Positions 1 to 10,586 of a stretch of DNA of 64,000 nt are shown here, one piece after another; positions within the stretch are counted from its first letter, which is position 1; each line of letters opens with the position of its first letter. The notes beneath the pieces were generated by a model. It saw only the letters and a list, made by a program, of their open reading frames with translations, ran no database searches and had not been told where the DNA came from. This DNA comes from FEN-1219 sp963744305 (GTDB lineage Bacteria; Pseudomonadota; Gammaproteobacteria; Steroidobacterales; Rariloculaceae). Both the position numbers and the translations under genes were made by a program. Where the stretch lies: assembly GCA_963744305.1 (NCBI GenBank), contig CAVUTF010000039.1, positions 1-64,000 of the forward strand, in the 5' to 3' direction.

Positions 1-795
1 CGAGCACAAGCTACGTGGCCCCAACCATCCGGTGGTACCATCGCCTGCTCGACCGGCGCCCACGCTATCGGCGATGCGGCCCGCCTCATTGGCCTGGGCG
101 ATGCCAACGTCATGGTGGCAGGCGGGGCAAAATCGTCCGTCACCGTCTCGGCATGGCCGGTTTCATTGCCTGCCGGGCGCTGTCCACCGGCTTCAACGAC
201 GAGCCGACCCGCGCCTCGCGCCTACGACAAGGATCGCGACGGCTTCATCATCGGCAAGGGGCTGGCGTCGTCGTGCTGGAGGATCGATCACGCCAAGGCG
301 CGCGGCGCCAAGATCTACGCCGAGGTCATCGGCTACGGACTTTCCGGCGATGCCTTCCACATCACCTCGCCGCCCGAGGACGGCAACGGCGCCTACCGCT
401 GCATGCAGATGGCGCTGAAGCGTGCCGGCCTTAACGTCGGCGACGTGGACTACGTCAATGCGCACGGACCTCGACGCCGGTCGGCGACGAGATCGAGCTC
501 AAGGCGCTGGAGCATTTGGCCGGCAACAGCGCAGCGCAGCTGAAGATGTCGTCGAGAAATTGCCATCGGCCACCTGCTCGGGGCGGCCGGCGCGGTTGAG
601 GCGATCTTCTGCATGCTCGCGATGCGCGAATGGCGTTATCCCGCCGACGCTCAATCTCGAAATGCGGCCGGTCGAACGGCGATGGAGTTGGTGCCGCTGA
701 AGTCGAAGCCGGCCGACATCAACGTGACGCTGTCGAACTCGTTCGGTTTCGGCGGCACTAACGCCAGCTTGGTGTTTCGTCGCTACGACGCATGA
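1..795 (+). CDS. fabF: 3-oxoacyl-[acyl-carrier-protein] synthase II, 5' truncated and frameshifted
   Basis: FabF condenses malonyl-ACP with acyl-ACP in cytoplasmic fatty-acid elongation. The window opens inside the gene. The active-site cysteine segment ACSTGAHAIGDAARL is readable near bases 45-90 in one frame. The first catalytic histidine segment DYVNAHG is near 445-470 in a second frame. The region of the second histidine (AIGHLLGAAGAVEA, near 560-605) can only be read by switching frames. The C-terminal stretch with NSFGFGGTNASLVF ends at the TGA at 793-795. At least four frame changes occur in under 800 bases, yet every segment matches the family, so indel errors are more likely than a decayed gene. 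The order fabF-mltG-yicC-gmk is the standard Rhizobiales arrangement. Confidence 0.9.
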
Positions 796-882
796 GCCGC
801 AATGGGGCGTGCTTTCGCCACATTCGGTGGTAGGGTGGCTGAAGCAGCCGAGGGGATCAACGGTCGTGTGGTCGGTGGCAAA

Positions 883-2247
883 ATGAACGATCGCTCCTTC
901 CGCAACGGCCTGCGCAGTCCCCATGGCTCGATCCTCCCATGGCCACCACCTGAGCCGCCGGTGCGCCGGGGTGGGCGAAACCTCCACGTCCTGAGCGGCT
1001 TCTTGACCTTCATCTCGTGTTCGTCGCCGTCGGTGCGGGGTTCGCCCTGTACTTGGTGCAGCGCAATTCGGTCAGCCCGGCCGCTCAGCCGGACAAGGTC
1101 GTTCGGTCAAGGGTGGCTCACAAGCGGTCGCCGCAACGCTCGAGCGCGAGGGGGTCATTTCGCAGCCCACGCTGTTCGTCTTCGCCGTTCAACTCGGCGG
1201 CGCCAAGGACAACATCAAGGCCGGCGAATATCTGTTCAAGCGGCGGGCGAGCCTCAACGAGGTGATGGACACGCTGGCCTCCGGCAAGTGGTCCTGCATT
1301 CGATCACCGTACCGGAGGGCCTGACCAGCGAGCAGATCGTGGCGCGCCTCAGGGATAGCGATGTCTTAGCCGGCGACGTCGCCGGCGTGCCTGCGAGGGC
1401 ACGCTGTTGCCCGATACCTACAAAGTGCCACGCGGCATGCTGCGCCAGAGCTGATCGAACGGATGGCGTCCGGACCACGCGGATCCTCGGCGAGATATGG
1501 GGGCGGCGCGCTCGGGCCTGCCGGTCAAGAGCGGAGGAATTCGTCATCCTCGCCTCGATCGTCGAGAAGGAGACGGGCCGCGCGGACGAGCGGCCGCGCG
1601 TCGCCGGCGTTTTCATCAACCGGCTGCGTCGGAAGATGCGGCTGCAATCCGACCCGACGATCGTCTACGGCATCGCCGGCGGCAAGGGCACGCTCGGCCG
1701 CGGCATCCTGCGCAGCGAGATCGACAAGGCGACCCCCTACAACACCTACGTCATCGACGGATTGCCGCCGGGGCCGATCGCCAATCCCGGCCGCGCCGCG
1801 CTCGAGGCTGTCGCCAACCCCTCGCGCACCAAGGACATCTATTTCGTAGCCGATGGGACGGGCGGACACGTGTTCGCCGAGACGCTGGATCAACACCAGC
1901 GCAACGTGGTGAAATGGCGCCAGGTCGAAGCGTCGCGCCGGGCCAACGGGTGGATCAAATCGAAGCCGGCGTCGTCCCCGGCGGGACGCGGCGACCCGCG
2001 GCCGGGCGGCCAGAACGCCCCGGCCTTCGCGCCGGCCGGCCAGGGCGCCCCAACCGTGGCGGCGTCGACGAGCCTGTTCGACCAGGCGACCGGCAAGAAA
2101 AAAGGCGGCGCATCGGCCGCCGCCGGCGAGGTGCAGCCGCCGCGCCGCCCCAAGGCGTTCGACGCTCGGAGGGCAGGCGAGCGACCCATGGCCAACAAGA
2201 CGTTCGATCTCAACTCGCCGAGGAAGGTGCCGTCGCTGAAACAGTAG
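883..2247 (+). CDS. mltG: Endolytic murein transglycosylase MltG (YceG-like), frameshifted
   Basis: MltG is an inner-membrane lytic transglycosylase that cleaves nascent peptidoglycan strands. The ATG at 883 gives a short cytoplasmic N terminus and then a membrane segment (GFLTF, continued as FVAVGAGFALYLV in another frame). The frame shifts near 1015 and returns near 1285, so the long apparent ORF contains an out-of-frame middle. Downstream the hallmark EFVILASIVEKETGRADERP (catalytic Glu) and LQSDPTIVYGI are clear. After DGLPPGPIANPG and FVADGTGGHVFA there is a Pro/Ala/Gly-rich C-terminal extension of about 100 residues, as often seen in Rhizobiales MltG. It follows fabF by about 87 bases. 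Confidence 0.92.
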   Translation: MNDRSFRNGLRSPHGSILPWPPPEPPVRRGGRNLHVLSGFLTFISCSSPSVRGSPCTWCSAIRSARPLSRTRSFGQGWLTSGRRNARARGGHFAAHAVRLRRSTRRRQGQHQGRRISVQAAGEPQRGDGHAGLRQVVLHSITVPEGLTSEQIVARLRDSDVLAGDVAGVPARARCCPIPTKCHAACCARADRTDGVRTTRILGEIWGRRARACRSRAEEFVILASIVEKETGRADERPRVAGVFINRLRRKMRLQSDPTIVYGIAGGKGTLGRGILRSEIDKATPYNTYVIDGLPPGPIANPGRAALEAVANPSRTKDIYFVADGTGGHVFAETLDQHQRNVVKWRQVEASRRANGWIKSKPASSPAGRGDPRPGGQNAPAFAPAGQGAPTVAASTSLFDQATGKKKGGASAAAGEVQPPRRPKAFDARRAGERPMANKTFDLNSPRKVPSLKQ

Positions 2248-2397
2248 TCTCCGAGACAAAGAACCGCGCGTTAAGCGCGACGGGGGCCTTCGGCGCGGGC
2301 GGCGCGCTTGTGCCCCCCACGCACTATGGTCGCGCCACGCGTGCCATGGCCACCGCTCCGCACCGGCAGCGAGACCGACAGCCTCGATAGCGACTCA

Positions 2398-3269
2398 ATG
2401 ACCATCGCGAGCATGACGGGCTTTGCCCGAGAGACGGGCGCCATCGGGCGCTACCGCCTGGGCCTGGGAGCTCAAGAACCGTCGAACGCCCGCGGTCTCG
2501 ACGTGCAAGCTGCGGGTGCCGCCGGGCTTCGACGCGCTGGCCGAGGAGACGCGCGGTCGATCGCCAAGGCGCTGGGGCGGGGCACGTGCCATGCGGCGCT
2601 CACTCTGACGCCGCCGAGACGCCTGCTCGGGTGCGCGTCAACGAAAGCGGCCCTAACGGGTTGATCGATCGCCGCTCGCGTGCCGCTGCCCGCATCCATC
2701 AGGCCTCCTCCTCGACGGCCTGCTGGCGTGCGCGGCATCGTCGAGGTCTCGGACGAGGAAGACGAGACGCGCCGCGCTGGGCTCGAAGCGATCTGCGCGC
2801 CGGCCTCGCCAAGGCTCTCCTCGCCCTCGTGGCGGCGCGCGGGCAGCGAGGGCGACGCGCTCGCTGCCCTGCTCGACGGGCAGCTCGACACCATCGCGCG
2901 GCTCCCAACGCCGCGGAAGTGTCCCGCCCGGCGGCCCGAGGCCATCAGGCGAAGCTCGCCGAGCAGGTGTCGACGCTCCTGGCGACCGGCGTGACCCTCG
3001 ATCCCAGCGCCTGCACCAGGAAGCCGTCCTCATGGCCACCAGGGCCGATATCCGCGAGGAGATCGACCGCCTGGTCGCCCACGTTGCGGCCGCCCGCAGC
3101 TTGCTGGCGGCAGGTGGGCCGTGGGCGCCGGCTCGACTCCCCGCCCAGGAATTCTCGCGCGAGGCCAATACGCTTTGCGCCAAGGCCAACGACAGGGCCT
3201 TTCGGCCATCGGCCTCGACCTCAGGGCGGTCGTGAGCAGTTCCGCGAACAGGTCCAGAATGTCGAGTGA
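2398..3269 (+). CDS. yicC: YicC family endoribonuclease-like protein, frameshifted
   Basis: The ATG at 2398 starts MTIASMTGFAR, the diagnostic YicC N terminus. The protein continues in several frames: RVPPGFDALAEE, then IAKALGRGTCHAALTL, RGIVEVSDEED, LDGQLDTIARL, and finally ADIREEIDRLVAHVAAARSL and the conserved C terminus with AQEFSREANTLCAKAND, ending FREQVQNVE and TGA at 3267-3269. About 290 residues is the normal size. YicC proteins are stress-linked RNases; this one sits between mltG and gmk, which is a common position for it. Many single-base indels break the frame. Confidence 0.9.
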
Positions 3270-3273
3270 GCAC

Positions 3274-3915
3274 ATGGTCCGCAGACCGCCATCGCCCGCC
3301 GCGGCCTCATTCTGATCCTCTCGTCGCCTTCCGGCGCCGGCAAGACGACGCTGACGCGCCTCTCCAAGAAAGGGCTCGGCGTCGCTCTTCGATCTCGGTC
3401 ACGACGCGCGCGCGGCGACCCTCGGAGGTCGATGGCGTGCACTACCGCTTCATCGGCATGGCCAGACTTCACCAAGATGCGCGAGCGGGCGAGCTGCTCG
3501 AGTGGGCCGAGGTGCACGGCAATGGCTACGGCACGCCGCTGAAGCCAGTCGAGGACGCGCTGGCCGTCGGCCAGGACATTCTCTTCGACATCGATTGGCA
3601 GGGGACCGAGCAGGTCCCGCGAAGATGCGCGGACGACGTCGTCACCATCTTCGTGTTGCCGCCGAGCATGGCGGAGCTAGGCGCGGCTGGAACGGCGCGC
3701 CGAGGACGAAGCGGCGGTCATCGCCGCCGCTTGCAAAACGCCCGCGAGGAGATCGCCCACTGGGACGAGTACGACTACGTCCTCGTCAACGACGACATCG
3801 ATCGCTCCTTTCACGGGTGCGCGCCATCCTCGAGGCCGAGCGCCAGAGCGCGGCCGCCAGCGTCGGGCTCGCGCCGTTCGTCGAAGCGCTGCTGTCGGAG
3901 CGCCGAGGCGGAGGC
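3274..3915 (+). CDS. gmk: Guanylate kinase, frameshifted (3' end approximate)
   Basis: Gmk phosphorylates GMP to GDP with ATP. The start ATG lies 4 bases after the yicC stop. The P-loop is readable as LILSSPSGAGKTTLTRL near 3306-3362. The GMP-binding part follows as GELLEWAEVHGNGYGTPL and ALAVGQDILFDIDWQGTEQ near 3490-3610. Later segments HWDEYDYVLVNDDID and ILEAERQSA fit the family's C terminus. No stop appears in the expected place in any frame, so the true end, near 3,915 by family length, is probably hidden by an indel. The gene converges on rsmA. Confidence 0.88.
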
Positions 3916-3924
3916 ACGGGCTCT

Positions 3925-4767
3925 ATCGACTGGCGTCCCAGGGCATTGGCGAGCGCCACGAAGCCGGCCACCGGCACCGTCTCGGGCCGCTGTTGCCGGG
4001 TCGATCCTGCGGCCGCGATCAGTGTCAGCGGATCAGCGGTGAGTTTGCTTGAGGCTTTGGCGCAGCACTTGCGCCGCTGCCCGAAGGCGGCCTGCGTCAC
4101 CGCTTCCAGCCCCGCCACGCGGCACGGCGCCGGCACCGGCCGCGGCGTGAGGCGCACGATCGACGACGTGACTTTGGGGCGGCGGCACGAAGGCCGACGG
4201 CGCCACGTCGAAAAGGATCGATGCCGTGGTGCGCCACCCTGCGAGCACGCCCAGGCGCCCGTAGCTCTCGGGCTCGCCGCGTGTGCACGATGCGCCCGGC
4301 GACCTCGCGCTGGAACATCAAGGTGAGGCTGTCCACCATGGTGGCCACGCCTCCTCGGTCAGCCACCGCACCAGAAGGGCCGTGCCCGCATTGTAGGGGA
4401 GGTCGGCGACGATGCGCGCTGGACCGCGTCCAGATGCGGGCGCGGATCGACCGTCATGGCGTCGCCTTCGAGGACGGAGTCGCCCCGGATAGCGCGCGCC
4501 GATTTCCGTGAGCGCACTGAGGCAGCGGTGGTCACGCTCGATAGCGACCACCTTGGCGGCGCCGAGTGCGAGCAGCGCCCGTGTCAGGCCGCCGGGACCT
4601 GGTCCAACCTCGACCACCGTGACGCCGTCGAGCGGCGCGGCGGCGCGGGCGATGCGCGCGGTGAGATTGAGATCGAAGAGGAAGTTCTGGCCGAGCGATT
4701 TCTTCGGCTTGAGGTCATGGGCGCGGACGACCTCACGCAGCGGCGGCAGGTCGTCGATGGCGCTCAT
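3925..4767 (-). CDS. rsmA: 16S rRNA (adenine1518-N6/adenine1519-N6)-dimethyltransferase, frameshifted
   Basis: RsmA (KsgA) dimethylates two adjacent adenines at the 3' end of 16S rRNA. From the ATG at 4767 the N terminus reads LKPKKSLGQNFLFDLNL, then the SAM-binding motif VVEVGPGPGGLTRALL and the catalytic segment VADLPYNAGTALL (NLPY-type). The C terminus is read in other frames: SIVRLTPRPVPAP, then AAFGQRRKMLRQSLK and PETVPVAGFVALANAL. Its start codon overlaps the pdxA stop (ATGA at 4764-4767), the usual translational coupling in pdxA-rsmA operons. Several indels; the 3' end is approximate. Confidence 0.9.
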
Positions 4768-5800
4768 TTTTCTGTGTTTGCCTCAGCCTCGGCGAGCCGC
4801 GCTGCGAGCCGCAAAGCCGCGATCAGGCTGTCGGGGCGCGCTACCCCCGTCCGGCGATGTCGAAGGCTGTGCCATGGTCGGGAGAGGTGCGCACGAACGG
4901 CAACCCGAGCGTGACATTGACGGCCTCGTCGAACGCGATGGTCTTGATCGGGACCAGCGCCTGATCGTGGTACATGGCCAGCGCGACATCGTAGCTCGCG
5001 CGGGCGCGGGCATGGAACAGCGTATCGGCGGGATGCGGCCCCGACGCGTCGACGCCCTCGGCCTTCAAGCTCAGCGACCGCGGGGGCGACGATGCGCCTG
5101 GTCCTCGTCGCCGAGCGCGCCGTCCTCGCCGGCATGCGGGTTCAGACCGGTGAGCGCCAGTGCGGCTTCGCGACGCCGAAACGGTGCTTGAAGTCGCGCG
5201 CGACGATGCGGCCGGTCTCGACGATGAGGTCGCGCGTCAAGAGCCGCGGCACATCGCGCAGCGGCACGTGGATCGTCACCGGCACGACGGCGAGCGCATC
5301 GCACCACAACAGCATCACCGGTCGCGGCGGCGCTTCGCCTTGGGGCGCCGCGAGACGCGGCCAGGAATTCCGTGTGGCCCGGATGTTCGAAGCCGACGCG
5401 GTAGAGCAGCTCTTGGCGATCGGGTTGGTGACGACCGCAGCCGCCACACCGCCGCGAACCAGACCGACGGCGCGCTCAATCGACGCGATGGTGGCCGCGG
5501 CCGAAAGCCGGCTCGGGTCGGCCGGGCGTAACGCGACGGGCGTGCCGAGCGGAATGACCGGAAGCGCCCGGGCGAACACCGCCATGGTGTCGGCGGCATC
5601 GACCGGCTCGATGGGGACCGATCTTGAGCGACGAAACGGTGGCGCGCAAAAGATCTGGGATCGCTTACTATCGCAAAGGCGGGGAGGGCGCTAAATTCAC
5701 TGCCTCTTCAGCCACGCCTTCAGCGTGATCTCCGGGCCGATGCCGGCCGGATCGCCTTGCGTCAGTACGAGAGGTTTGCGCGCCGCGGGCCGGGGCCTGT
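4764..5800 (-). CDS. pdxA: 4-hydroxythreonine-4-phosphate dehydrogenase, frameshifted, start unclear
   Basis: PdxA oxidises 4-phosphohydroxy-L-threonine in pyridoxal 5'-phosphate synthesis. The N terminus PLVLTQGDPAGIGPEITL is readable around 5700-5780. The middle has LRPADPSRLSAAATIASI and AAVVTNPIAKS. The metal- and substrate-binding end is YDVALAMYHDQALVPIKT, FVRTSPDHGTAFDIAG around 4850-5000. All are family hallmarks, spread over three frames. No ATG precedes the first conserved residues: the sequence runs straight from the lptD stop (5809) into pdxA. surA, which normally lies between lptD and pdxA in Rhizobiales, is absent. Confidence 0.9.
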
Positions 5801-5808
5801 CCCGGCTC

Positions 5809-8326
5809 CTACTGGGCGACGCCGTCCTGGGTGGCGCCGCTGAGGTTCTGGGAAAGCGTCGCCTGGCCGAGCGTGCGCAGCTCGAGACGCACCAGGATGG
5901 TCTGGTTGTTGACGCGCAGGCCCGTCGCCGGGTCGTTGAAGGTCTGTGCATAGAGCACCGAAAGGGTGGTGCACTCATCCTGGTATTGCACGCCGAGCGA
6001 GCCGGTCGGTCGCCTGCCACAGCGGCGTGCGCACATAGGCTTGGGCGGGGAGCGTCGAAGCCTGCAGCAGGTTGTTCAAGCTTTCGCTTCACGGCTCAGG
6101 TCGAACAACACCGACCCGTTGAGGCTCCAGGACGGGGTGAACTTCCACTGGGCGCTGGCAGAACGCCCTCGCGCGGCTCGGGGATGGAGAGGGCGGGTTG
6201 CGCTGCATAGTGGCCGTAAGCGACGCTGGCGGTAAGCGGCCCGAGCGAGGTGTTTCCCTGCAGCTCGATACGCTCAGCCCGAAGGTCTGCTCGTCGAAGC
6301 GCAGCGGGCGTGAAGGAGAACAGCGGATCGGGCGCAATGTGGATGCGTCCCACGTAGTCCGAGGCGCGGCTGTCGAGGCCGGAATCGAGACCGGTATTGG
6401 CAAGATCCGGGTTGGATAGGAGTTGCGCCCGGCCACCTGATCTGACTGCCCGAACAGGACATCGCGTAGCCCTTGCCGGTGGTGATCGTGTACTGGCCCC
6501 GTAATTCGCCCTGACGCCACCCTCGACCAGATCATAGCCCGAGAACTTGTTCACGTCGAAATGGTCGCGTCCAGAAGACGAGGCTCTGCGCGTCCTCGTT
6601 CGGCAGGCGTCCGGCGCGGGCTTCGTTGGGCCGTATCACGATCTGGGCGATCGGCTCGATGGTGTGGGTGCCCAGTCGCGTCACGGTGCTGACGAACGGA
6701 TAGCGGTATTCGAGGCCGACCGCCGGCATGGCCCTCCAGAAGGCGCTGTCATCCACACCCAAATTGACCTGCTGCACGTTCTGGAATTGCGTGAAATTGG
6801 AATTGATCCATCTGCCGTCAGTGCGCAGCGACGCGAATCGGATCCACCTGTCCGAGGGGATCGACGAAACTGCGCCGCCAGGACACTCTCCGCGCTGGCG
6901 CGCGCATAGTCTCCGCCGAGGCCGCGAAAGCTGCCGCCAAGTCGCGTCGGAACACACTGCACGTGTGAGAAGGCCGACAGGGTCGGTTGGGATCGGCACC
7001 TGCTGGAGGAGAGGCGGCGTCGCGCGAGAGCGCGGTGACATTGGTGTCAACCGTGACTTCGCCACCGATGAGGTCAGGCCCTTGGAGACCGCTTTGTAGT
7101 CCCAGACCGGAGCGACGACAGGCTGCTGCTTCTGCCAATCGATATAGGTCAGCGGCTTGAAGTAGAAGCCGCGCAGATCGAAATACGCCGTATCGCTCTT
7201 GCCGGTCAGATAGACGGTCGACGGTCGGGATTCCCTGAAGTAGATCGTCGAAAATGCTCTCCGACTTGATCTTGTAGTTCTGCAGGAACCATTTGTCGGT
7301 CATCCCAACGACATCCCAGCCCATCTGCCAGTTGGGGTTGATGAAGAAGCGGCCGGTGCTCTCGATGGAGCCGCGGAAATCCTTGTCGCGCGCGCCGAGT
7401 GCCGGCAGGCCGAGCCCGAGCGGGCCGAGGAACACGTCCCTGTCTGCGGGAAATGCCGGCGGCCCTGATGTTGTAGGCGCCGTTGTCGAGGCGGTGCCGC
7501 CATTCGGCGATGCCGAGGAAGCCCTGCTTGCTCAGGAACGTCGGCGTCGCCGTGAAATCCATATTCGGCGCGATGTTCCAGAAATACGGGATGCCGACGC
7601 CGACGCCCAGCGCCGACGAGAAGGTAATGCCGGCGCCAGGACGCCGCTCTTGCGTTTGACGGTCGGATCGGGGCTCGAGAAAAGCGGAATCCACGCGATG
7701 GGCACGCCGGCGAATTCGAGCCGCGCGTCCTCGTAGTAAATCATCCGCTCCGCGTTGTTGTGAATGATGCGCGCCGCCCGCACTTGCCACAGCGGCGGCC
7801 GCTCCGGACGATCGGCGCAGGGCTCGCAGGCCGTATAGGTCCCCTTCTCGAAAACCGTCGTCTCGCCGCTGGTGCGTTCGGCGCGCGGCGCCGAGAAGCG
7901 CGTCGTTACCGGCCGGCCTTGGAAAGGCGCGGTGCGTTGCACACGCAGTAAATCGACGAAGCCGTCCTTGAAGTCGTAGGTCAGCTCGAACCGATCAGCC
8001 GTCGTGACCGTGCCGTCCGTGTCGGTGATGCGGGCATTGCCTTCCGCCAGGACGCGATTGGCGTTGCGGTCGTAGACGACCCGGTCCGCCTGAGCGTCTT
8101 GCCCTTGTAGTAGAGATGCACATCGCCGACGGCCGAGACGGTGTTCTTGTCGTTGTCGTAGCGGATCTCGTTGGCGTCGACGAGGAGCTTGTCCTTCCGT
8201 CGCCGGGCGTAACGCGTTTGCTGAGCGCATCGTTCAGCGTTTGCGAGCACGCAGGCAAGGGCGCGACGGCAAGCGAAGCGCCGTCGCGATCGCGCAGAGG
8301 GCGATCGTGCAACGTCCCCAAGCCAT
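5809..8326 (-). CDS. lptD: LPS-assembly protein LptD, frameshifted
   Basis: LptD is the outer-membrane beta-barrel that inserts lipopolysaccharide. The ATG at 8326 starts a signal-peptide-like segment (MAWGRCTIALCAIATA), followed by an N-terminal OstA/LptA-like jellyroll: LLVDANEIRYDNDKNTVSA, then VYDRNANRVLAEGNARI and FELTYDFKDGFVDLL. The conserved barrel-entry region reads IIHNNAERMIYYEDARLEF, then VPIAWIPLFSSPDP. The C terminus CTTLSVLYAQTF and ILVRLELRTLGQ ends at the TAG at 5809. The total of about 2.5 kb fits the family. At least eight frame changes. Confidence 0.9.
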
Positions 8327-8344
8327 ACTCACCTGCCGGTGCCC

Positions 8345-9212
8345 GCCTTCGCGGATCATTGTTACCCATCCTCCTGGTAAAGGAGGGCGAGCGTTCCGAG
8401 CAAACTACAGCGATCGATCCTTTCTATGTCATGTACTTCGTCAGTTACGCTGTGCTCAGCTGGGGGATAGCTTCCGGCCATGGGCATCAGGCGCGGTCTG
8501 CGTGTTAATCCACGAAGGTCGCCCCGACTCATGGAGGATGTCGTTGACGGCACCTTCGAGCGCTGCCAGCGTCTGCAACTCGTAGGCGCGCGGATACCCG
8601 CTCACGCGCGATGGCGTCGTGAGCTTCGCGATCCATCATCCGGGATCCTCGCTCGTCCGATGCAACGCTGGAGAATCAACGTGGAGTCATGCCGTATCTG
8701 GGGCTATCGTACTCTCGTCCCGGTCGAAGTCGAGCCTCGATTGGGCATCCATACGCGGATACCCGTACATTATCCATGGTTTTGGCGGCAGGGGCAGACC
8801 TGGGTGTCCGCCCACAGCGATTGGTCCCCATGTCAGCGTGGCACTCGCCGACGGTGGAAGACTGGACGTTCACGGATCCATCAGTATGATGCAGACAGGT
8901 TGATGCCGCGTTGGCGATCAGGTGCAGAAGGGGTGGCGATGGCAAGGATGATGCTACACGGCTTCAAACTGGTGAGACCGACGAAGGTCAGTTCCTCAGG
9001 GGTGCGGATGCCCTTGGATGTCTCCATCGAGATCGAAGCGATGGTCGTGACTTCCGCATGAGCGCTGAGCCATCAGCGACCTGCCCGTCGATGTGGTTTC
9101 GAGTAACCAGCCAGCAGGGCTCGAATTGCGCCGCAGAGGGCTTCCCTACCGCCCATGGCATCCCCTTCACCCTCGCGGACGGCAAACTGTTCCACCAGGT
9201 GGACAATCATAA
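8345..9212 (+). other. Unassigned stretch at the first source junction
   Basis: There is no gene here that I can support on either strand. It begins just upstream of the alphaproteobacterial lptD start and ends at the Nitrospira-like MFS gene. Open frames on the plus strand (for example 8480-9061) have no recognisable motif. On the minus strand a short stretch around 8510-8610 reads plausibly (ELQTLAALEGAVNDILHES) but cannot be extended without frame changes. A fragmented gene of the Nitrospira-like source may be hidden here by indels. The source join is probably near its left end. Confidence 0.4.
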
Positions 9213-10400
9213 ATGACCAAACGCCATGCATAGTACGTACTATTAATCCTTACCACGATAATTTCCTTAACTACGTCGATCGCCAGATTATTATCTCTCT
9301 CGGTCCGTTTATCCGCCATAATATACACCTTACCTATACCCGATTCGGATGGCTGATCACGGCGTTCCGTGCTCGTTCATTCGCTGACCTCCCTCCCTCG
9401 GCATGCTCTCCGACCGTCGGATGCGCCGCAAGATCATCGCCCTTGGTGTGTGGAGCTGGAGTGCCGCCACCTTCTTGTGCGGGCTCGCCACCGACTTCAG
9501 CCATCTGCTGATGGGGCGTGGGGCGGTCGGCATCGGTGAGGCCGCCTCGGGCCTCCGGCCGATTCGCTGCTAAGCGACGCGTTCCCAGCTCTCGAACGCT
9601 CTCGCATTCCAGGGTTCTTCAATTTCGGCATGTTTCTGGGGGGCGCCACAGGACTCATCCTGGGCGGAGTGCTCGGGGAAATTCTGGGCTGGCGAGCCTG
9701 TCTCTATCTCGTCAGTCTGCCAGGATTCCTGCTGGGGGGGCTGGCCTGGTATTTGCGCGAACCACCGCAAGTCGTCATCCATCAGCGGACGCCGGTGAGC
9801 GCGCTCCTGAGCAATCCGCTGTTCACCTATATTCTGCTAGGAGGGGTCATCACCGCATTCTCCGCCGGGGCGCTGATCGTCTGGATGCCGCAATACGTGA
9901 CTGATGTTCGGCTGTTTCGACCGCGAGATGCAGGGCAGTACGTCGGCGCCGAAGGGGTGACCGGGGGCCTGTTGGGAGTTGTCACGGGCAGCTATCTGGC
10001 GGATTGGCTGTATGCTCGCTGGCCGTGGGGGCGGATGGCGACGGTCGGCATTCGGCTGATTCTCTCCTGTCCGTTCGTCACGCTATCGCTATATACGACC
10101 AACCATGTGGCGATGCTGGTCTATTTTTTCCTGGGCATTTTTTAATGGTATGGTCTCCGGGGCCGATCATCGCGGTGATCCACGACGTCGTCCCGAGCGA
10201 CGTGAAAGCTACGGCGCAAGCGCTGTATATCCTACTCATCCATCTGCTGGGAGATACTTTACCAGCGATTGTCGGCAAGCTAGCAGACCTCCATAATTTA
10301 CAACAGGCATGCTTGTTGCCCTCCGTTATCGACGTGGTGGCAGGCGTGATTTTCCTGGTCGGCTGTCGTCGAGTTGAGTGCGTCGTCGAGGCGTGGACAG
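9213..10400 (+). CDS. MFS transporter (spinster-like), frameshifted
   Basis: This is a twelve-helix secondary transporter of unknown substrate. The ATG at 9213 starts MTKRHA, then an in-frame TAG (probably a misread Trp codon), then YVLLILTTI and NFLNYVDRQIIISLGPFIR in the next frame. MFS signatures follow: FGWLITAF, a loop resembling G-x-x-x-D-R-x-x-R-R-K (MLSDRRMRRKIIALG across a frame change), and LLMGRGAVGIGEAA. A long clean stretch from 9630 to 10141 holds helices 5 to 10. A further shift falls in a T run near 10,137-10,143, before NGMVSG and the C-terminal VVPSDVKATAQALYIL. The 3' end is uncertain. Confidence 0.85.
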
Positions 10401-10586
10401 GAAGAGCCTGTGGAAGCCGTACACGATCTACCGCGTGCGGGGACGAGGGGTTTGTGAACGAACCCCTGGCGGTCTCCGTAGTCGTGGGCACGAACAGAGC
10501 TGTAAAAGGTAGCTATCATTCGCAGAACTAATGATATGAGGGAGTTGCGTTGGTTGGGGAAAGGGTTTGATGTGACAGACAGGGAG

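Noticed and set aside
2472..3275. Several minus-strand open frames across the yicC region
   Set aside because: The fragmented plus strand shows YicC hallmarks from start to stop; the minus frames are only antisense.
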